From Thiotrichales bacterium (GTDB lineage Bacteria; Pseudomonadota; Gammaproteobacteria; Beggiatoales; Beggiatoaceae), in assembly GCA_016744475.1 (NCBI GenBank), contig JADGEH010000005.1, forward strand, positions 1-64,000: a DNA stretch of 64,000 nucleotides, in the 5' to 3' direction. The translations under genes were made by a program, and so were the position numbers. The notes under the pieces are model-generated. The model worked only from the letters and a program-made list of their open reading frames with translations. It made no database searches and was not told where the DNA came from. This document shows, in pieces, positions 18,623-27,900 of the stretch; position 1 is the first letter of the stretch, and every line of letters starts with the position of its first letter.

Positions 18623-19285
18623 TCAATCCCTCTCCCGCACAATCTGCGCAGCGATGTGCTCTGACAATGCAGCGATGGTTTGGCTCATGGCATGAACGAG
18701 GGCGGCGGTGTTGGCGGGGGAGGCGGTTAAGGCTTGATGATGCACTAGGGTGTCTTTGTAGATGATTTTGCGGTCTTTGGGGACGAATAATCGCCAATGC
18801 GCGTTGAGATCAACGCCGTCTTGGGGTGCTCCGATAAAATGGTTGACCACCACGTTTACTAGAATATCGACGTGTTTCGGGGCTTGGCTGGGATAGATGT
18901 AGACCTGTTGTAGACCAAGGCGTTGGGCGAGATCGCGGGCTAACACGCGGGTAAAGTTATCCGTCAAGGGTTCTGCCCAGCGTTGGCCTTTAGTCTGTTC
19001 GAGTTGGTTGTCGTTTTTGCGCAGCATAATCCGAAAGCTTTTGAGGTATTTCGGCAATTCGACGGGTTTTAAGGCGACTATGGGTAAAGGCTTTGCGGTT
19101 TGTAGGGTTTGACCGGATAGGGATGACAGCAGGTATAGTTCTGGATCGCCGCCTAAGCTGGAGCAACCATTGAGGAATGCGAACGCGAGAAGGCTAGAAA
19201 ATAGGGGGTACACCTTCCAGGTTTTGAAAACCTGGAAGGTGTGCGTGTTGACACTTATATCATTCTGATTCTTTCTCATTCTCAC
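18623..19285 (-). CDS. pqiC: PqiC-like membrane-integrity lipoprotein
   Basis: This 220-residue protein matches the PqiC/YmbA (DUF330) family: a lipobox AFLNGC (cysteine near residue 41), YLLSSLSGQ, IVALKPVELPKYL, then RWAEPLTDNFTRVLARDLAQ. PqiC is an outer-membrane lipoprotein that works with the PqiA/PqiB transport bridge. The first ATG (19285) overlaps the PqiB stop by 4 bp (ATGA), implying translational coupling. Oddly, a 33-bp perfect palindrome (19210-19242) sits in frame between the start and the signal peptide, adding 11 codons to the n-region. GTG 19213 is an alternative start that would skip most of it. Confidence 0.85.
   Translation of the reverse strand: MRMRKNQNDISVNTHTFQVFKTWKVYPLFSSLLAFAFLNGCSSLGGDPELYLLSSLSGQTLQTAKPLPIVALKPVELPKYLKSFRIMLRKNDNQLEQTKGQRWAEPLTDNFTRVLARDLAQRLGLQQVYIYPSQAPKHVDILVNVVVNHFIGAPQDGVDLNAHWRLFVPKDRKIIYKDTLVHHQALTASPANTAALVHAMSQTIAALSEHIAAQIVRERD
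19210..19242. repeat. 33-bp palindrome inserted in frame at the start of the PqiC gene
   Basis: ACACCTTCCAGGTTTT and AAAACCTGGAAGGTGT form two perfect 16-bp arms around a single G. The length of 33 keeps the reading frame. The core resembles the central hairpin of family D elements (CAGGTTTTGGAAACCTG) and the hairpin at 34420-34444 (AACCTTCCAG/CTGGAAGGTT). Confidence 0.8.
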
Positions 19286-20949
19286 TCTCCTAAAATCAAT
19301 GATGCGGGGTTACGTTCTAGCGCTTCGAGCAGGGCTTGCACGGATGCGGTGGCATCTTGAATCGCCCGTAAGGTGGTGGTGGATTCGTAGTATAAGGGCG
19401 AATCTGTGTCCAGGCCGTCCATGACGGTGCTCATGTCGTTTAAGCTGGATTTGAGTTGTGTCGATAAGTCGTTAAGCGCCAATAAGGTGCCGCGCACTTG
19501 AGCTAACGTTTTATTCACATTGTTGGGGATGGCTTTGATGCCTTTGGATTCCACTAGGGCACGAGCGCTGGCGACGGTTTCGACCGCGTTGGAGAGCAAG
19601 GCTTCTAGCGGTAGCGCGTTGAAGCGCTCAAAGGCTACATTGACTTTATCGGTGATTTGGTTGAGTTCGGTGGCGACGGTGGGAATTTCGGGATAGGGGT
19701 CTTTGTCCATGAATGTGGGCGCTGCGCCTTCTGGCAACATTTTGAGCGCGACGAATAATTGCCCGGTGAGTAAATTTCCGGTTTGCAGTTGTGCGCGTAG
19801 CCCTGATTGCACCGCTTGTGCCAGCATGGCTTGATAGTCGTCACTGCCGTTCATGCCGATGCGTTCGGGTTGCAATTCGACCAAAATCGGAATGTAGGCT
19901 TTGTCGATGCCGTCGTCGTAGCGCAAGCTGACTTCGATGACTTCGCCTACGGGCACGCCAAGGTATTCGACGGGGGCGCCGGGTTTTAAGCCGCGTACTG
20001 ATTCGTGGAAATACAGCACACAGGTGATGCGGTGGGTGAGTTGTTCGGTGTAATACTGTTCTCGCGCCGCTGTTTCGTCATCGAACAGGGGGAATTCGGT
20101 GTCGCTCGCCACGGTTTGACCTGCGTTTCCGCTGCTGAGTGCGGCGAATGCGATACCGCCTGCGAGCATGGATTCTAGCGATTCGGTACGTAATTCAATG
20201 CCTTCGCTGCTTAAGGTGGCTTCAATGCCGCTGACGTTCCAAAAGCGAGTTTTTTGAGTAATTTGACGATGATGCGGGGCACGAATAAATACACTGAATT
20301 CAACGCCTTGATAATCTGCGCTGAATTTTCGGGCTTCTACTTGTCCCACCGCAATTTGGCGAAAATACACGGGCGATCCCACCGAGACTGAACCCGCCTT
20401 GTGCGCTTTTAGAATGAGGCGCAAACCTGGCGCGTTGCTTTCGGTGAGCGGTGGATTTTCCAGGCCAATGAAATGCTGCGCAGGCTGCCCTTTGAGCACC
20501 ACGTCGGCTTGAATGTAAGCGCCTGAAAATAAAGTGCCTAAGCCCGATACGCCGCCGAGACCAATTTGCGGACGCACCACCCAAAAACGGGTGTTGTCAT
20601 TTAACCAAGGTTGCGCTTCTTTAATCATCCGCACGCTGACGATCACGCCGTCTAAATCATCCGCCAAGCGAATACTTTTAACTTCGCCGATGTTCATGTC
20701 TTTGTATTTCACCCGCGTCACACCGGCTTCGATGCTTTCTGCGCTGTTAAATTGCAGGCTGATTAACGGCCCTTGTTCGGCGTAATGATGATACGCCAGC
20801 CACACCGCCAAGCCTGCGGCAAACAGCGGCACCAGCCACGCCAGCGATAGGCTGCGATGGTTTTCCGAAGGCGTTTCGATATGCGGCGTAGCGAGTGTCA
20901 CCTCGGTGGGCGCGTCGCTGGTTGCGTCGGTCGTTGCAGGTTCATTCAT
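19282..20949 (-). CDS. pqiB: PqiB intermembrane transport protein (three MCE domains)
   Basis: The 555-residue protein has one N-terminal membrane helix (SLAWLVPLFAAGLAVWLAYH, about residues 34-53). Three MCE/MlaD domains follow (about 55-150, 170-265, 300-400), recognisable from SIEAGVTRVKYKDMNIGEV, GSPVYFRQIAVGQVE and GAPVEYLGVPVGEV, and then a long helical C-terminus. E. coli PqiB (546 residues) forms a periplasm-spanning syringe-like hexamer for lipid transport. The ATG (20949) overlaps the stop of the upstream pqiA gene by 4 bp and its own stop overlaps the PqiC start, so the pqi genes form a tightly coupled operon. Confidence 0.93.
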   Translation of the reverse strand: MNEPATTDATSDAPTEVTLATPHIETPSENHRSLSLAWLVPLFAAGLAVWLAYHHYAEQGPLISLQFNSAESIEAGVTRVKYKDMNIGEVKSIRLADDLDGVIVSVRMIKEAQPWLNDNTRFWVVRPQIGLGGVSGLGTLFSGAYIQADVVLKGQPAQHFIGLENPPLTESNAPGLRLILKAHKAGSVSVGSPVYFRQIAVGQVEARKFSADYQGVEFSVFIRAPHHRQITQKTRFWNVSGIEATLSSEGIELRTESLESMLAGGIAFAALSSGNAGQTVASDTEFPLFDDETAAREQYYTEQLTHRITCVLYFHESVRGLKPGAPVEYLGVPVGEVIEVSLRYDDGIDKAYIPILVELQPERIGMNGSDDYQAMLAQAVQSGLRAQLQTGNLLTGQLFVALKMLPEGAAPTFMDKDPYPEIPTVATELNQITDKVNVAFERFNALPLEALLSNAVETVASARALVESKGIKAIPNNVNKTLAQVRGTLLALNDLSTQLKSSLNDMSTVMDGLDTDSPLYYESTTTLRAIQDATASVQALLEALERNPASLILGE

Positions 20950-21548
20950 GGACGTTTATCCCATAATAAGCGCGGGTCTAAATGGATGGCAGCGATCATG
21001 GTAAACACCACCATCATTGCAAACGCGCCTGCGCCCACGCCAGGAATCACTTGTGCCAGTGACCCAAATTGAATGAGGGCGGCGAGAATGGCGACGACAA
21101 ACACATCGACCATCGACCAACGCCCGACGAATTCCACCAGATGATAAAGCCGATGCTGTTCTTCACAGCCTGCCTGTTTTTTCAATTGAATGCTCAGTAG
21201 CAAATAGATCATGACAAGAAATTTTAAGAGGGGAATTAACACGCTGGCAATAAACACCACCGCCGCCACGGAATACGCATGATGTTGATACAGCATCAAC
21301 ACGCCGCCGATAATCGTGCTGTCGGAAGTTCGCCCTAGATAGGCGTTACGCATAATCGGATATAGGTTAGCAGGAACATACAAAATCATCCCCGCGATCA
21401 GCCACGCCCAAGCGCGTTGTAGGCTGTGGGGAATACGCTCATACAGCGCTGCACCACAACGCTGACAATGCGCCGTACCCGCTAAATGCAGCTTGCCGCA
21501 AGCCGAACAACGCCAGATACCCGCTTGCGCGGCGGTTAAATCACTCAT
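20946..21548 (-). CDS. pqiA: PqiA-like membrane protein, second half
   Basis: About 200 residues from ATG 21548. A GTG at 21557 would add three residues. It carries a zinc ribbon (WRCSACGKLH, HCQRCGAAL) and four predicted membrane helices with the PqiA signatures NLYPIMRN and GRWSMVDVFVVAILAALIQFG. It corresponds to the C-terminal half of E. coli PqiA (417 residues, two such domains). Here the two halves are separate genes 36 bp apart. Its stop overlaps the PqiB start (ATGA). Confidence 0.88.
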   Translation of the reverse strand: MSDLTAAQAGIWRCSACGKLHLAGTAHCQRCGAALYERIPHSLQRAWAWLIAGMILYVPANLYPIMRNAYLGRTSDSTIIGGVLMLYQHHAYSVAAVVFIASVLIPLLKFLVMIYLLLSIQLKKQAGCEEQHRLYHLVEFVGRWSMVDVFVVAILAALIQFGSLAQVIPGVGAGAFAMMVVFTMIAAIHLDPRLLWDKRP

Positions 21549-21584
21549 TGGATACACACCTATGAAAGGTCAACAGCTCATTTT

Positions 21585-22244
21585 CTAACATGATGATGGC
21601 GCGTGTTCGAGCCGATGCCACACCGTGTCGTCATCCAACACCAAACGGACTGTCGTTAAAGTGAGCACCAGCGCCATTAAACCCCAAAACGCCACGCCTA
21701 AAATCATCGTGCCCATGGCTGCGAGTTTAATCAACGCCACCAGCGTACCGAGCAAATGAATCTCCGCCATGCTCCAGGGTTTCAGCCATTCTGCCAGACG
21801 GTATAAAGCCATCGCATACCGCCAACGACGATTCATCCCCAACGGCAGCAACACATATAACAGACTGACAATCCGCAATAAAGGCGCACACAGCAAAATC
21901 GCAAACGTAAACAACGCAAGCCCCGGCATCTGGTGTTGATACAACTCCGTGATACAGCTCAACAAGCTGATCTCGCGCAATTGCCCTTGCGCCTCAATCG
22001 CCATAAACGGAAAAACATTCGCAATCCCATACAGCAGCAAAGCCGCCAGACTCAACGCCGCCGCTTGCTGAATACCAGCGGGTTTATGGCGATACAGGAC
22101 GGCATGGCAACGGCGACAGCACGCGCTTTGCCCCACCGCTAAATCACGTTTGTCATGCAGCACATCGCATTCAGGGCAGGCGATCAAATGTTCGAGATCA
22201 GCTTGGGAAAAAGTGGGAAAGGGTTTGTGACTCATCCTATACAT
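21585..22244 (-). CDS. PqiA-like membrane protein, first half
   Basis: 219 residues (ATG 22244, or 22235 if MSHKPF is the start). A zinc ribbon (CPECDVLHDKR, CCRRCHAVLYRH) precedes four predicted helices with NVFPFMAIEAQG and the end-of-domain motif LKPWSMAEIHLLGTLVALIK. It is the first gene of the pqi operon and corresponds to the N-terminal half of a standard PqiA. The split arrangement is found in several gammaproteobacteria and is probably functional, since both halves keep their four cysteines. Confidence 0.85.
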   Translation of the reverse strand: MYRMSHKPFPTFSQADLEHLIACPECDVLHDKRDLAVGQSACCRRCHAVLYRHKPAGIQQAAALSLAALLLYGIANVFPFMAIEAQGQLREISLLSCITELYQHQMPGLALFTFAILLCAPLLRIVSLLYVLLPLGMNRRWRYAMALYRLAEWLKPWSMAEIHLLGTLVALIKLAAMGTMILGVAFWGLMALVLTLTTVRLVLDDDTVWHRLEHAPSSC

Positions 22245-22581
22245 CCAGTTTGAAAATAATAGTGTTTTATCATTTGTAAGCGGTATAAATCGATGGCTTT
22301 ATCAGCCATAAAAGTTATGATCATTTTGGCGAATAAGGCTCCACTACTCCGCACAAAATCAAACATTATAATGCGCCTCTATCCATCCTACCGTGCTGAG
22401 CAGATAGTCAACGTAGATTTCTAACGTGTCGTTTTTCATGTGAAAAATTTACCACAATATATTTAGCAGCGCGTAACGTGAGTTAGTAAAATCAAACAAA
22501 GTAGTGATTGATGCAGTGAGGAATGAACCTCGTTAATATGGAATATTGCCCACCCTTTGAATACTGTAGAAGCGAGAAACA
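22245..22581. other. Intergenic stretch between divergent genes
   Basis: It contains a partial family E repeat at about 22346-22400 (AAAATCAAACATTATAATGC and CTATCCATCCTACCG). It should hold the promoters of the leftward pqi operon and the rightward zinc-ribbon gene. No other gene was seen. Confidence 0.45.
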
Positions 22582-22992
22582 ATGAAACCCTGTAGAGAAT
22601 GTCAGCATCAAATAAGTGAACAAGCCATCGCGTGTCCGGCTTGTGGTGCTCCGTACCCGGCAAAGGCCGAATGGAATGGTTGGGGGTTTGAGTACAAGTC
22701 GAAAATGACATTGCTCGGTCTTCCGTTGCTTCATATTTCCTTCAAATATCGTCCGAACAAAGTGCCTGTCGTCGCTGTTGGTGTCATTTCAGTAGGCCAA
22801 TTTGGGGTTGGAATATTTAATGTGTCCCAATTTGGGGTGGGTGTTGTGAGCATTAGCCAATTTACCATCGCTGCATACGCAGTCGCACAATTTGCTGTGG
22901 CATATTCGTGTATTGCACAATTTGGTCTTTATGTTGATCAAGGCATGGGGCAATTTGTGCGCAGCATCAGCCAGTTATGGGCAGGTTTCTAA
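22582..22992 (+). CDS. Zinc-ribbon protein with QF decapeptide repeats
   Basis: The 136-residue protein starts with a short zinc ribbon (CRECQHQISEQAIACPACG), then WGFEYKSKMTLLGLPLLHI. From residue about 70 it has a regular ten-residue repeat: QFGVGIFNVS, QFGVGVVSIS, QFTIAAYAVA, QFAVAYSCIA and QFGLYVDQGM. The period could build a small beta-solenoid like pentapeptide-repeat proteins, or a membrane-associated hairpin array; the residues are strongly hydrophobic. I do not know a function. No operon partner: the next genes are a kinase fragment on the other strand and, further on, a two-component pair. Confidence 0.7.
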   Translation: MKPCRECQHQISEQAIACPACGAPYPAKAEWNGWGFEYKSKMTLLGLPLLHISFKYRPNKVPVVAVGVISVGQFGVGIFNVSQFGVGVVSISQFTIAAYAVAQFAVAYSCIAQFGLYVDQGMGQFVRSISQLWAGF

Positions 22993-23024
22993 CTCCGCAT
23001 CCCATCACGCACTCTACCAGACGC

Positions 23025-23500
23025 TTATGATTTCAATTCCATTAAACGTGCTTGGAGTCTTTCTAGTTCAAATTCTTGAGACAGTGTTAATAATTCTTGC
23101 AGCAATGGGCGTTGTCCGGCGGGGGCTTCTTGTACTTGCTGGCGCAAATATTGGTCAAGGGTATAAATATCACCATTGATTGGTTAGAGCCTATACGAAG
23201 ATGGGGGATCGAAGCGAAAATTCGCTATTTTGAGGCAGGTTTTTCGGTTTTTTGAGGCGAATAGCGGGCTATTTAACGAGAAAAAGCGGAAAACCTGACC
23301 AAAAGGGCGAGTTTGCAGCCGATTATCCCGTTTTCGTATAGGCTCTTAATGTCAGCGCAGTGTCGAGTTGTTCAGGGTTTAAAGGCAGGCGGGGTTCGTT
23401 AGAGGGTTCAGGTATTGAGCCTCCTCCATATTGGAAACCATCATCATCAGCCAATGAAAAGCTGTAATCGCTATGCTGGCTCAATTTATACAATGGCCAT
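23025..23500 (-). pseudogene. 3' fragment of a hybrid histidine kinase paralogue
   Basis: The segment 23025-23178 is essentially identical to the 3' end of the large kinase gene at 30680-30836. Beyond the family A element (23187-23345), minus-strand reading gives EPSNEPRLPLNPEQLDTALT, again matching that kinase's C-terminal region. The linker before it (SDYSFSLADDDGFQYGGGS) differs, so this is a piece of a related gene, not a simple copy. Everything upstream of about 23500 is missing. Confidence 0.75.
23187..23345 (+). repeat. Family A 159-bp element, copy 1
   Basis: Ends GAGCCTATACGAAGATGGGG and CCCGTTTTCGTATAGGCTC are inverted, flanked by the 3-bp duplication TTA on both sides. It interrupts the kinase fragment at a TTAA that is intact in the paralogue at 30837-30843 (GGTTAATG), so the empty site can be seen. 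Confidence 0.88.
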
Positions 23501-23654
23501 TTTTTGCGTCTAGCAACATGAGGATGGGATCAAAACCAAGGGAATTTTTGACTGCGTTTCTTTCAGATGAGAAAGACACTATACTTAATTCCTATAAAGC
23601 ATAATCATGACAAATTATTACAAAAATAATCTACGTAATGAGTAGGGAGGGTAT

Positions 23655-24926
23655 ATGCCAGAAGACATTTCACTGAATATTTTAATCGTTGATGATAATC
23701 CTAATAATATATTTAGTTTGCGCAATCTATTGGAAGACAATATCGAAAATATCACTATTTTCGAGGCAGTTTCAGGCATGGTTGCGCTCAATACCTTAGT
23801 GAAAATCCCCATTGATTTGATTGTCTTAGATGTTCAAATGCCAGAAATGGATGGCTTTGAAACGGCACAACTTATTCGTTCACGTAAAAAAAATCGCCAA
23901 ACCCCCATTATTTTTCTGAGTGCAGCTTATAAATCTGAGCAATTCCAAAAGCAGGGTTATGCTTTAGGTGCAACGGACTATTTAACTAAGCCGATTGATT
24001 CTATTCAATTATTAAGTCATATGCGTTTGTATATCCGCTTCATTTTGCAAGAGCGAGAATATAATCGTGACTTGGAAAACCGAATTTTAGAGCGCACCCA
24101 GGCTTTACGTGAAGCCAATAAAAAAATGCGTGAAGAAGCCTTTGAACGTGAAAAAGCCCAGCAAGCTGTGGAATGGGCAAAAAATAACGCAGAAGCTGCG
24201 AATATGGCTAAAACACAATTTTTAGCCAATATGAGCCATGAACTGCGTACACCATTGAATGCTATTTTGGGTTATAGCGAAATTTTAAAAGAAGAATTAA
24301 GCGAAGAAGGACAAATTGAACACTGTGAAGATTTGGGACATATTTATCAAGCAGGGCAACATTTATTGACTTTAATTTCAGATATTTTAGAAATATCTAA
24401 AATTGAAACAGGTCAAATAGAAGTCAATGTGGAAACTTTTTTCCTTAAGGACTTTTTAGAAAAAATAATTAAAACTATTAAACCATTTGCCGATAAAAAT
24501 AATAATACATTAGAAATTAATCATTATGAACCTTCCATTCAACTTCATAGCGATCCGGCTAAGCTCCGTCATATTCTACAAAATATATTGTGTAATGCGA
24601 GTAAGTTTACACATGATGGCATTATTAAATGGACCATTTCTTGTGTACAGGTTGATGATTCAGAATGGCTGTTTTTTTCCATCGAAGATACAGGGATTGG
24701 CATTGAACCTCAGCAGCAAGCCATTATTTTTGATGCCTTTAATCAAGTTGATAATTCCACCACACGCAAATATGGCGGCACAGGTTTAGGGCTTGCCATC
24801 AGTAAACAATTTGCACATTTATTAGGTGGTGATCTTGATGTCAGTAGCCAACCTGGAGAAGGCAGTAAATTCACTTTAAAACTACCCATGCAAAGTCCAT
24901 TTAATCATCAGGAGAAGGCATCATGA
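23655..24926 (+). CDS. Response receiver-histidine kinase hybrid protein
   Basis: This 423-residue soluble protein has an N-terminal receiver domain (residues 1-125; acidic DD near 13-14, phospho-acceptor D59 in [11 protein letters not shown], conserved K in LTKPID). A coiled coil follows, then a HisKA domain with H195 in [15 protein letters not shown] and an HATPase domain with DTGIGIEPQ and [13 protein letters not shown]. It has no membrane segment. The start has a strong GGGAGG ribosome site. The stop overlaps the start of the next kinase gene by 4 bp (ATGA), so the two proteins are coupled. A receiver at the front of a kinase suggests that it takes phosphate or protein input from another kinase. 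Confidence 0.92.
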   Translation: MPEDISLNILIVDDNPNNIFSLRNLLEDNIENITIFEAVSGMVALNTLVKIPIDLIVLDVQMPEMDGFETAQLIRSRKKNRQTPIIFLSAAYKSEQFQKQGYALGATDYLTKPIDSIQLLSHMRLYIRFILQEREYNRDLENRILERTQALREANKKMREEAFEREKAQQAVEWAKNNAEAANMAKTQFLANMSHELRTPLNAILGYSEILKEELSEEGQIEHCEDLGHIYQAGQHLLTLISDILEISKIETGQIEVNVETFFLKDFLEKIIKTIKPFADKNNNTLEINHYEPSIQLHSDPAKLRHILQNILCNASKFTHDGIIKWTISCVQVDDSEWLFFSIEDTGIGIEPQQQAIIFDAFNQVDNSTTRKYGGTGLGLAISKQFAHLLGGDLDVSSQPGEGSKFTLKLPMQSPFNHQEKAS

Positions 24927-27900
24927 TTGGATTTAAACATTTGAAAATAGGTAGTAAAGCGATTCTTCTCAGTACCCTTTTATTCAGTGTCGTATTGAGT
25001 TTAATTTCTTTCAGTATTGCTTATCAAGTCGAACAATTTGCAGAAAAAATGGCAGAACAAACGGTACAAAAAACCGTTGAGCGCTATACCAATGCTTTAT
25101 ATACCTCAATAGGTGAGCCCTTACACCAAGTTCAAGTTTTATCTGATACATTTCAAAGTATTTTAAATATAGATGTGCTCGATATTAAAGAACAGCATGT
25201 CGATAAAATATTAAAAGATTTTATTCATCATCACCCTGACTATTTAGGTGTTTGGCTCGTACTCGATGTTGACGAAAAAAATACCGAACAAGCTTGGCGA
25301 TTTAATTCTTATTGGGTTTTAGATGTCAATAAGTTCCCTAAAAAAGAACCTGCCGTCACTGTAGAATCTATGCAAACCGGGGATTATTACCAAATACCTA
25401 AACGAACCCTGCAAGCGACAATTACAGATCCTTTCTTATATCCCGTGCAGGGTGAAGATGTTTTAATGAGTACCATCGCTACTCCCTTGTTAAATAAAGA
25501 AGGGCAGTTTATGGGGATTACTTCTATTGATATTGAGTTAAAAGCCTTAGCTAAAAAACTAAAAGAATTCAAAAACATTGATTTTAATAATATTGCGATT
25601 GATTTCTATTCGAGTAATGGCACTTTAGTGTCTGGACAACACAAAAAAAATATTGGCAAAAATATCAAAGAAATAGAAAACGCAGACTTTGCTGAAGCCA
25701 TATTAGAACATCAAAGCTTTTCTACCAATCGATTTTCTGAACAAACCCAAGAAACCATGATCAGCTATGTTATTCCTGTTAGCTTAGGTTCAAATAGCCA
25801 AAAATGGATGATAGCGATTCATATTCCAGAACAAGAACTCTATTCTATGTCTCGCCAAACACTGACATTAATTGGGGCTAGTGGGGTATTGGGTATTATT
25901 TTAATCATCTTCAGCATGTATTTTTTTGTTAAAAGTTTTATGTCTCCCTTATTAAGAGTTAATCGACAACTGAATGCTTTATCTTTAGGTAAAACATTGA
26001 ATGATGATGATATTGAGTATCATGCTGAAGATGAAATTGCAGAATCAGTCAGCTATACAAAAAAATTGAAACACAGTATGAATGATACGATTCAAGTGGC
26101 AAACAGTATTGCCTCTGGTGATTATACTCAAACCATCACATTGCTATCTGAAGAAGATCAGCTTGGGCGTGCTATCACAAACATGACCATTAGTTTGCGT
26201 GAGGCAATGCAAAAAAACCAAATACAAGATTGGTTTAAATCAGGTCAAGCTAAACTTGCAGATGAAATGAGTGGTGAACAAGATATTATTCATTTGGCTG
26301 AAAAAATAATTAACTTCTTAGTCCCTTATTTAGAATCTCATGTTGGTATTTTCTATATCTATGAAGAAGAAAAAGAACCTGAAAAAAACAATGATGATAC
26401 AAAAAATGTTGCTGTTTTACGCATTATCGCCACTCATGCTTACGTAGTACGCCGTCATTTTCAAAATGATTTTTGTGTTGGTCAAGGTATTGTTGGGCAA
26501 GCTGCTTTAGAACGCCGCTTATTTATGGTTACGGATGTGCCTGAAGGCTATATGCCAATACAAAGCGGGGTGGGTGAATCCACGCCAAAAGCAATATTAG
26601 TGATGCCCTTGTTACATGAAAATGAAATAAAAGGTGTGATAGAAATTGCCTCTTTACAGCCTTTTAGTGAAACACAATTAGAGTTCTTGAACCAAATAAA
26701 AACCACAATTGCAACAGCCGTACATACTGCTGAAGCAGGGACTAAAGTACAAAAATTATTAGAACAAAGTCAGCATCAAGCCGATGAGCTTCGGGAACAA
26801 TCAGAAACCTTACAAGCTCAACAACAAGAACTTAAACAAACCAATGAAGAATTGCAGGCACAATCTGAAGAGCTACAAGCTCAACAAGAAGAACTCAGGC
26901 AAGTCAATGAAGAATTAGAAACACGCACCTTAGATTTAGAAAAACAACGTGAAGAGATAAAAAGAAAAAATGATGAACTGCAAAATACACAGGAAGTGAT
27001 TGAAACAAAAGCTAAAGAACTAGAGTTAGCCAGTAAATATAAATCTGAGTTTTTAGCCAATATGTCACATGAATTACGTACTCCATTAAATAGCATGTTG
27101 ATATTGGCGCAGCTATTAGAGAAAAATAAAGATGGTAATTTAAGTGAAAAGCAAATGGAATACGCGCAAACCATCTACAATGCGGGTTCAGACTTGCTCA
27201 ATTTAATTAATGAAATATTAGATTTATCTAAAGTTGAAGCAGGTAGATTAGAAGCCAATATTACCGAAATTATTTTGCCTGACTTAATCCATGATACAGA
27301 AAATAACTTCCGGCATGTTGCAGCAGAGAGAAAACTAGATTTCCATATCAATGTTGATAATGAGAAATTAAATAAAATCTACAGTGATGAGCAACGCCTT
27401 AAACAAATTATCAATAACCTTTTATCTAATGCCTTTAAATTTACTGCACAAGGCAGTGTTAGTTTAATTGTTCAAGAACTTAATCAAGCGGTATCTGGTT
27501 TAGCATTAAAACCTGGAGAGGCATTAAGCATTCAAGTAAAAGATACAGGAATTGGTATTCCTGAACATAAACAAAGCATTATCTTTGAAGCCTTTCAGCA
27601 AGCTGATGGTACAACCAGTCGAAAATATGGCGGAACAGGTTTAGGTTTAGCCATTTCGCGTCAACTTTCCCGCTTACTAGGTGGAGATTTACGCCTGCAT
27701 AGCGCCAAAGGTGAAGGCTGTACATTTAATTTATACCTACCTAAACGCCTACATGGTTCTAGCAAACAAGCCATTGTTGATGCCCCTCGTACACCGACTG
27801 TCTCAAATCAAAAACCTGACAATAGCCATGTAGTACATCCAACAGAAGTAGAAGAAACCGAAATTCATGATGATAGAGAACAGCTTAAAATTGATGCCCC

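Noticed and set aside
22463-22734. Minus-strand frames opposite the start of the zinc-ribbon gene
   Set aside because: The opposite strand has a zinc ribbon and regular repeats; the minus frames have no motif and no ribosome site.
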